Positions 58,717 to 64,000 of a DNA stretch of 64,000 nt are shown one piece after another. The notes under the pieces were generated by a model. That model was not told the DNA's origin and did no database searches. It saw only the letters and a list, made by a program, of their open reading frames with translations. Position 1 is the stretch's first letter. Each line of letters starts with the position of its first letter. The stretch is from Curtobacterium sp. L6-1 (GTDB lineage Bacteria > Actinomycetota > Actinomycetes > Actinomycetales > Microbacteriaceae): NCBI RefSeq assembly GCF_018885305.1, contig NZ_CP076544.1:2232001-2296000 (forward strand), read 5' to 3'. Made by a program: the position numbers and the translations under genes.

Positions 58717-58947
58717 GGTGCTTTCCCTCCGTCAGTGACCGGACTTCGAACGGTGCGCGGGCCGGTCGACCTCGCGACACCTCCATGTCACGCCCCTCGG
58801 TGGACAGGCACCATCGGCAGACATGCCCACGCGGATGCGCCGCGATCTGCCGCGGCGGACAGCGACCCGGTGGTAAGCCTCAGGCAACGGATCTCGGACA
58901 GCTCAGACCCCTGCCCGCTCCCGATCCCCCGAAGGTGGTCGACTCTC

Positions 58948-59949
58948 GTGAAACGCACCGGCCCACACCAGCTCGTCGAGATCGCCGCGCGCCCGGGTCC
59001 GGTCCACGATCGGGCGCAGGCGATGCTCGAGGAACTCCACGACCACATCCCGTTCGACGGCGGATGGATGGCGCTGGCCGAACCGGGCGGTCCGGGCTAC
59101 ACCTCGCTCGCGAGCACCGACCTCGAAGCGTCGAGCGTCCGCTACCTGAGCGGCCCCCAGATGGCCCGGGACATCGAGACGACCGGCGCCGATCACGAAC
59201 GTCCCGCCATCAGCCTCTCGGACCTGCAGTACTCCTCGGCAGACCTGCAGACCTGGGCGGAGTGCCTGCTCCCTGCCGGGTTCCAGGAGATGCTCTCCGC
59301 CGCTCTGTTCGAGGACGGAGGGCGGCACGTGGGCTTCGTCACCCTGCTGTTCCAGAGCGCTGAGCCGCCCTCGCGGTCCGTTCGCCAGCAGTTCGCCCGG
59401 GTGCTCCCGGAGCTCGCGTACGGGATCGACCCCGTCCGCGATCTCGGAGCCGTGGCGGCGTTGGTCGGCGGAGCCGGAGCAGGCGTGGTCCTGCTCCCCG
59501 GACACGGCGTCGTCGGTCTTCCGGGCTTGTCCGACGACGAGCTCCTCGGAGCAGGATCGGCACTGGTCGCCGCGGCGCGGGACGCCATCGGTGACGGGGC
59601 GAACCACGTCTCGTTCCTGTGGCCGCGCGGCAGCCGTCGGTCGCCCGACGGCTTCGTCCGGGTGACGGTGCTGGCCTGCGGACGAGAGCTCCGCGCGGTG
59701 GCCTGTGGGGTCCTCGTGCTCTCGCCGGCCACGCACCTCCGCGGATTGACCCCGCGGGAGCTCGAGGTACTGGGCCACCTGGTGGAGGGCTGCTCCAACC
59801 TCGAGATCGCTCGTGCGCTGGCGGTGGCTCCCCGCACCGTGGCTGCCCACGTCGAGCACATCCTCGTCAAGTTGGACGCGACGTCACGCACGCTGGCCGC
59901 GGTGCGCGCCGAACGTGCCGGCCTCTACCTCCCGCTCGCCCGGACGTGA
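58948..59949 (+). CDS. LuxR-family regulator with GAF-like sensor domain
   Basis: A 333-residue regulator. Residues 1-130 look like a GAF-type sensor (LEELHDHIPFDGGWMALAEP). The C-terminal LuxR helix-turn-helix is at about 268-333 with LTPRELEVLGHLVEGCSNLE and VAPRTVAAHVEHILVKLDA. It faces away from the zinc-dehydrogenase operon across 231 bp that holds both promoters, making that operon a plausible target (inference). GTG 58948 is chosen with GAAGGTGG 10 nt upstream. Confidence 0.82.
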   Translation: MKRTGPHQLVEIAARPGPVHDRAQAMLEELHDHIPFDGGWMALAEPGGPGYTSLASTDLEASSVRYLSGPQMARDIETTGADHERPAISLSDLQYSSADLQTWAECLLPAGFQEMLSAALFEDGGRHVGFVTLLFQSAEPPSRSVRQQFARVLPELAYGIDPVRDLGAVAALVGGAGAGVVLLPGHGVVGLPGLSDDELLGAGSALVAAARDAIGDGANHVSFLWPRGSRRSPDGFVRVTVLACGRELRAVACGVLVLSPATHLRGLTPRELEVLGHLVEGCSNLEIARALAVAPRTVAAHVEHILVKLDATSRTLAAVRAERAGLYLPLART

Positions 59950-60026
59950 TCCGCGCATGCCGCACACAGTGAGTCCGAACCCCCCCACCCGCCGGACGAA
60001 GACCGGTCGACCAGGAAGGCAACCCC

Positions 60027-60656
60027 ATGTCCCACCTGTCAGGACAGGCCGTCGTCGCCGCCGTCGTCGGGTCGGTGGTGGCCGTGATCGCAGCGGTCCT
60101 CGGCGTCCCCGAGCTCTCGCCACTCCTCGGTTGGGCGATCGCTGCCGCCGTGTTCCTCACCTGGGCGTGGTCCCGAGCGTGGCCCGCCGATCCCGCACGG
60201 ACGCAGGCCCTCGCTCGGCACGAGGACCGGTCGCGGAAGCTGGTCGACTCGCTCATCATCGTCGCGACGTTCCTCAGCCTCGTGCTGGTCGTCCTCGCGC
60301 TCGTCCGCAGTCAGGAGAAGGACGCGATCGGATCCGCGTCCGCGATCCTCGCGGTCGTGGGTGTCGTCGCAGCCTGGGCGCTCATCAACACCGTCTACGC
60401 CTTCAAGTACGCGCGGATGTACTACCTCGACGACCACCATCGGTTCGACTTCGACCAGGACGAGGAGCCGTCGTACAGTGACTTCGCGTTCACGGCGTTC
60501 TCGATCGGGATGGCCTACAGCGCGAGCAGCATCACGCAGTCGTCGACCCCCTCCCGCCGTGTCGCGATGGGTCACGCGCTGCTGTCCTACTTCTTCGGGA
60601 CCTTCGTGGTCGCCGTGGCCATCAACCTCATCACCGGTCTCACGCAGGGCGGGTGA
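60027..60656 (+). CDS. DUF1345 membrane protein
   Basis: A 209-residue membrane protein with five helices (about 8-26, 33-48, 72-92, 105-125 and 185-204). The DUF1345 signature is visible as YYLDDHHRFDFDQDEEPSYS near 130 and DFAFTAFSIGMAYSASS near 151. Function unknown. An ATG start is preceded by AGGAAGGC. The spacer to the upstream regulator is 77 bp. Confidence 0.9.
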   Translation: MSHLSGQAVVAAVVGSVVAVIAAVLGVPELSPLLGWAIAAAVFLTWAWSRAWPADPARTQALARHEDRSRKLVDSLIIVATFLSLVLVVLALVRSQEKDAIGSASAILAVVGVVAAWALINTVYAFKYARMYYLDDHHRFDFDQDEEPSYSDFAFTAFSIGMAYSASSITQSSTPSRRVAMGHALLSYFFGTFVVAVAINLITGLTQGG

Positions 60657-60813
60657 CCGGGGCGGTCACTCCGTCGTGCTCCGGGGACAGCCGCTCGGGA
60701 AGCTCGAGCAGATGACGCCGTTCTCGTGGTCGTCCTTCACCGTGTCCACGAACGCGTCCGCCTCGTGGCTCGTCGGTCGGACAGCAGCCGCTGGCCGCTG
60801 GGACGATGAGCGC

Positions 60814-61275
60814 GTGAGGTTCCACACCGTGACCGGGCACGACGCCGACCGCCTTCGGACGTTCCTGCGCGACGCTGACCTCACCCTCGCCGGTCTCGAC
60901 GAGCCCGACGTCCATCTCTGGATGGAGCAGGACGAAGCCGGGACGATCGTCGGCAGCACCGGCTTCGAGTTGAGCCGGGACGGCGCCCACGCACTCATCC
61001 GGAGCGTGGCCGTCGCACCGAACCGTCGCGCAGCGGGTGCCGGCTCGCGTCTGGCCGTGTTCGCACTGGAACGAGCGGCGCAGGCGGGGGCCTCGCGAGC
61101 GTGGCTGTTCTCACGACGGTCGGGGCCCTTCTGGCAGCGACTCGGCTTCACCGGCGCCGACCGGGACGACCTGGCGGCCGTGCTCGCCGAGGCCCATCAG
61201 GTGCGCCTGTTCGTCGGGACCGGCCGGCTCGGCACGGAAGTCGCTTGGTCGCGCTCCTTGACCGACCTGTCGTGA
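60814..61275 (+). CDS. GNAT-family acetyltransferase, ArsN2-like
   Basis: A 153-residue acetyltransferase. Motif A is RSVAVAPNRRAAGAGSRLAV near 66-85, followed by RAAQAGASRAWLFSRRSGPF and FWQRLGFTGADRDD. The order and the TEVAWSRSL end resemble the ArsN2 group. No arsenic genes are nearby, so the substrate is open. The in-frame extension upstream (60713) lacks fold character; GTG 60814 starts at the first strand. Confidence 0.75.
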   Translation: MRFHTVTGHDADRLRTFLRDADLTLAGLDEPDVHLWMEQDEAGTIVGSTGFELSRDGAHALIRSVAVAPNRRAAGAGSRLAVFALERAAQAGASRAWLFSRRSGPFWQRLGFTGADRDDLAAVLAEAHQVRLFVGTGRLGTEVAWSRSLTDLS

Positions 61276-61312
61276 CGGGCGACCGGCTGTCGGGACGCCC
61301 GGCGGGCGGACG

Positions 61313-61906
61313 TCAGTCGGCCCCGTCGATCGCCCCCACGATCCGCGCGACCGCGTCGTCGACGGCCGCGCCCCGGGCCTCCGCGTCGTCCCGCTCGGAC
61401 TCGTACACGAACGCCGTCGCGCCCCGCTGCGCCCCGCAGTAGTCGACGATGCCGTGCTCGATCTGCGTCCGCAGCGCCTGCTCGTAGCCGTGCCGGTCGT
61501 AGGTCCCGGCGGCGTCCCCGGCGACCGGGAGCAGGTGCACCGTGAGCGAGCCGAGGTTGCGCCGGGTGCCGCCGGCGGGGTCGATGTCGAACGCCCACCC
61601 GTTGATGAACACCCGGTCGATCCAGCCCTTCAGGAGCGCCGGCATCGACCACCAGTAGACGGGGAAGACCAGGACCAGGTGGTCGACGTCGTCGAGCCGA
61701 CGCTGCTCGCGGAGGACGTCGTCCGGCGCGTCCGCCGCCCCGCGGTAGGCGTCACGGTCCGCAGCGCCGAAGCGCGGGTCGAACCCCTCCGCGACCAGGT
61801 CGACGAGGGCGACGCCGCCGGTCCGCACGGCCCGTCGGAGCTGGCGGGCGATGCCGATCGTGAGCGAGTCCTGGTCGGGGTGAGCGGTGACGATGAGGGT
61901 CTGCAC
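61313..61906 (-). CDS. NAD(P)H:quinone oxidoreductase, flavodoxin-like (MdaB/KefF-type)
   Basis: A 197-residue flavodoxin_2 fold enzyme. TLIVTAHPDQDSLTIGIARQ forms the FMN/FAD phosphate loop near 3-22, HLVLVFPVYWWSMPALLKGW is near 86-105 and INGWAFDIDPAGGTRRN near 111. It reduces quinones or other electrophiles with NAD(P)H. The CAGACT hexamer lies 6 nt before GTG 61906. Divergent from the SRAP gene. Confidence 0.9.
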   Translation of the reverse strand: MQTLIVTAHPDQDSLTIGIARQLRRAVRTGGVALVDLVAEGFDPRFGAADRDAYRGAADAPDDVLREQRRLDDVDHLVLVFPVYWWSMPALLKGWIDRVFINGWAFDIDPAGGTRRNLGSLTVHLLPVAGDAAGTYDRHGYEQALRTQIEHGIVDYCGAQRGATAFVYESERDDAEARGAAVDDAVARIVGAIDGAD

Positions 61907-61973
61907 CCCGCCAGTCTGACCGAGCCGACTGGACCGCGGCGCACACGTCGGCGGCTCCGTGCACACTGGTCCC

Positions 61974-62705
61974 ATGTGTGGCCGCTTCGTCGTCTCCGAC
62001 ACCACCGCTGACCTGCTGCCCGAGCTCGTCGGGGAGCTCGCCGCGCGCACCGAGCACGTCGACCAGGACACGGGCGAGGTGCACGCCGGCCTCGCCCCGA
62101 GCTGGAACGTCGCACCGACCGACCCCGTGTACGCGGTGCGGCAGCGCCACGGCCAGCGTGAGCTCCCGCAGATCAGCTGGGGCTTCGTGCCGAGCTGGGC
62201 GAAGGACTTCGCGAAGCAGCGCCCGAAGCCGATCAACGCCCGCATCGAGACGGTCGCGACGAGCGGCATGTTCAAGCGCGCCTTCGCCACGAACCGGTGC
62301 ATCGTCCCGGCGCAGGGCTACTACGAGTGGGTCGTGCGCGAGGACGGCAAGGAACCCCACTTCGTGCACGAGCCCGGCGGCGCGCTGGCGATGGCGGGCG
62401 TGGTGAGCGCCTGGCCGGACCCGACCAAACCCGAGGACGACCCGGACAAGTGGCGGCTGTCGCTCGCGATCATCACCCGCGACGCCCACGTGGCCCCGGG
62501 CGAGGTGCACGACCGGATGCCGGCGTTCCTGACGCCCGACGGCTACGACGCCTGGCTCGGCGAGGGTGCCGGGACGGACGACCTGCTCGCCCTGCTCGAC
62601 CGGGAGTCGCTCGCGGTCGCCGCGGGCCTCGAGCAGTACGAGGTCGCCCGGACGGTGAACAGCGTGCGCAACGACGGCCCGCACCTCATCGAGCCGCTGT
62701 CCTGA
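61974..62705 (+). CDS. SRAP-domain protein (YedK/HMCES)
   Basis: A 243-residue protein that in the known family forms a covalent link to abasic sites in single-stranded DNA and protects them during the SOS response. The catalytic Cys2 is in MCGRFVVSDT, the Asn in PKPINARIETVATS near 84, the active-site Glu in VPAQGYYEWV near 116 and the His in VHDRMPAFLT near 179. The CACACT hexamer is 6 nt before the ATG. Confidence 0.95.
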   Translation: MCGRFVVSDTTADLLPELVGELAARTEHVDQDTGEVHAGLAPSWNVAPTDPVYAVRQRHGQRELPQISWGFVPSWAKDFAKQRPKPINARIETVATSGMFKRAFATNRCIVPAQGYYEWVVREDGKEPHFVHEPGGALAMAGVVSAWPDPTKPEDDPDKWRLSLAIITRDAHVAPGEVHDRMPAFLTPDGYDAWLGEGAGTDDLLALLDRESLAVAAGLEQYEVARTVNSVRNDGPHLIEPLS

Positions 62706-62756
62706 GGGCGTGACCGGGGCGCCCTCGGCGATCGCAGTCGGAGCGGCGCCCAACGC

Positions 62757-63275
62757 TCAGCGCGCTCCGTCCTCGCCCGGACGCAGGGCGTCCCGCCGCG
62801 CCAGGCTCCTCCGGTAGGTCACGAGCGTCGCACTGCGCTCGACCTCGACGAACCCGTTCTTCTCGAGGACCCGCTGGGACGCGACGTTCACGGCGTCGGT
62901 GTCCGCGACGGCGGTCTCGGCGCCGCCGTCCGCCGCGAGTCGGAGCGCGAGGGCCACGGCCTCGGTCGCGAGCCCCGCGCCCCTGGCCGACGGCACGAAC
63001 CCGTACCCGAACTCCACGACCCCAGAGCCGTCCGGCGGGCCGGAGAACCCGATCCCGCCGACCGCCGCGCCGTCCGACGTCCGCCGCACCAGGTACATGG
63101 TGAAGACGGGGTCGGTGCTCGTCGCGGCCGCGAGGGACCGCAGCGGCACGAGTTCGTCCACGAAGGGGTACTCGGCGTGCCAGTCGTCTCCCGGGCGCTC
63201 GTCCCGGCGGACGATCCGCCGCGCGAGCTCCGGCGTGATCACCTCGAGTGCCGTCAGGTCCCCGCGGATCACCAC
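62757..63275 (-). CDS. GNAT-family acetyltransferase (RimJ/RimL-like)
   Basis: A 172-residue acetyltransferase of the RimJ/RimL Acetyltransf_3 type. GGIGFSGPPDGSGVVEFGYG is near 73-92, the CoA loop SARGAGLATEAVALALRLAA near 96-115, and VNVASQRVLEKNGFVEVER near 128-146. Start GTG 63275 or 63272 (adjacent). Substrate unknown. It converges on the SRAP gene. Confidence 0.88.
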   Translation of the reverse strand: MVIRGDLTALEVITPELARRIVRRDERPGDDWHAEYPFVDELVPLRSLAAATSTDPVFTMYLVRRTSDGAAVGGIGFSGPPDGSGVVEFGYGFVPSARGAGLATEAVALALRLAADGGAETAVADTDAVNVASQRVLEKNGFVEVERSATLVTYRRSLARRDALRPGEDGAR

Positions 63276-63315
63276 GCCGCCGATCCCTCGGAACCGCTAT
63301 CAACGCGTACCCGGG

Positions 63316-63900
63316 TCAGCACGTCTCCTCGCCGACGCCCGACATCCCCACACCGACCGGCAGCACCTGCGTCCCGAGGGTCCCGAGGGGCCCGTCCGTC
63401 ACGGCACGCACCGAGGTGAGGTGCCCCGCTCGAGCGCCGGGGCGCATGTGCATCTCCGCCGCCGCCCACACCTCACCGTGCGCGGGGACGACCACAGCGG
63501 TGTCAACGTCGCCCACCGGGGTACCGGACCACCCGAAGGCCGCTTCCTCTCCGCCGGACGGCATCGGACGGAGGGACAACTCCACCGACCGCAGCCCGCG
63601 ATCGGTCGTCGCCCTGGCGCCCCGGACCGCGACGGGGCGGTCCGACGGGTTGCGCAGGCCGAAGCCCACGGTCATCTGCGACTCGTCCCAACCGGGCAGG
63701 TCCTCGATCCACCCGCCGCAGCCACCCTCCGCGGCGACCGGCTGCAGCTGGGGGCTGCCGGGCCGCAGCACGACGACGAGGCCCGCCAGCAGCACGAGTG
63801 CGACCACGACGGCCGCGACGAGTGCGCCGCGTGCGCCGTTCCACCACCCGGACGCCGCGGCAGTCCTGCCGTGCGTCCGCTGCGTCCCGCTGTTCGTCAT
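63316..63900 (-). CDS. Hypothetical membrane-anchored secreted protein
   Basis: I do not recognise this 194-residue protein. A cytoplasmic start is followed by one membrane helix near 27-47 (ALVAAVVVALVLLAGLVVVL). An extracellular beta-rich domain follows, containing GGCGGWIEDLPGWDESQMTV, RNPSDRPVAVRGARATTD and a terminal Cys. It resembles other actinobacterial proteins with a single beta-sandwich that handles no known ligand. ATG 63900 is preceded by GGGGGACGCG. The remaining 100 bases to the window end carry no supported feature. Confidence 0.7.
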   Translation of the reverse strand: MTNSGTQRTHGRTAAASGWWNGARGALVAAVVVALVLLAGLVVVLRPGSPQLQPVAAEGGCGGWIEDLPGWDESQMTVGFGLRNPSDRPVAVRGARATTDRGLRSVELSLRPMPSGGEEAAFGWSGTPVGDVDTAVVVPAHGEVWAAAEMHMRPGARAGHLTSVRAVTDGPLGTLGTQVLPVGVGMSGVGEETC

Positions 63901-64000
63901 CGCGTCCCCCGTCCCCGGCCGCGACGAACGGCCTCGGCGTGATCCTGGCACACGGGAGGCCCGCAGCACGAGAGCGGGCTGGCCTTCGCCCCACGCACCG

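Overview
The window is high-GC (roughly 70-72 percent by eye) chromosomal DNA of an actinobacterium. Gene content and style point to a Microbacteriaceae genome, most likely Curtobacterium or a close relative. The signs are frequent GTG starts, many genes preceded by a TAnnnT box about 6-8 nt before the start codon (leaderless mRNAs), an IdeR/DtxR-type iron box, DUF3073 and DUF3072 proteins, and a purSQL cluster. This is inference; no rRNA or other phylogenetic marker is present. I found no tRNA, rRNA, insertion sequence, prophage or CRISPR array.

Layout. 1-4100: the N-terminal 479 residues of a DEAD-box RNA helicase with an 84-bp coding repeat, a PPK2 kinase, a lipoprotein esterase and a small membrane protein. 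4.2-8.5 kb: a large RND-type transporter and a multi-spanning membrane protein. 8.6-12.5 kb: a MocR regulator divergent from a YczE-like membrane protein across a palindromic operator, then a DUF4097-PadR pair with its own operator. 12.5-18.3 kb: a KimA-like APC permease, small conserved proteins, a DoxX protein and a flavin monooxygenase. 18.7-27.7 kb and 45.8-49.2 kb: purine biosynthesis in three groups (purM divergent from purF; purD-purC; purS-purQ-purL), with a LuxR-type ATPase regulator between the first two. 27.7-32.5 kb: a SpoIIE-type phosphatase, signal peptidase I, a short-chain dehydrogenase and a VOC dioxygenase. 38.7-45.7 kb: a fur-catalase operon, an acyltransferase, a CtaG-like protein, and a PadR-MFS efflux operon with a clear operator. 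49.2-64 kb: a hydroxyacid dehydrogenase, chorismate mutase, lactonase, iron-siderophore binding protein, AroE, Ohr, two zinc alcohol dehydrogenases flanking a small anchored protein, a LuxR regulator, an SRAP protein and three further small enzymes.

The most interesting locus is 32649-37898, eight minus-strand genes that look like one operon. In transcription order they are: a small secreted three-cysteine peptide; a four-cysteine lipoprotein; a second lipoprotein copy broken by a TGA codon where its paralogues have Trp; a second paralogous three-cysteine peptide; a third lipoprotein; a membrane-anchored adaptor with a peptidoglycan-binding domain; an ABC ATPase; and an FtsX/MacB-like permease. 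Five of the seven junctions are 4-nt stop/start overlaps and a consensus-like promoter precedes the first gene. I recognise neither the peptide nor the lipoprotein family. The arrangement suggests a secreted-peptide (bacteriocin-like) system with dedicated lipoprotein partners and an exporter.

Other points of interest are a candidate structured noncoding RNA behind a perfect TTGACA box near 24.8-24.95 kb, several well-formed operators, long perfect hairpins between convergent genes, and families of short intergenic repeats.
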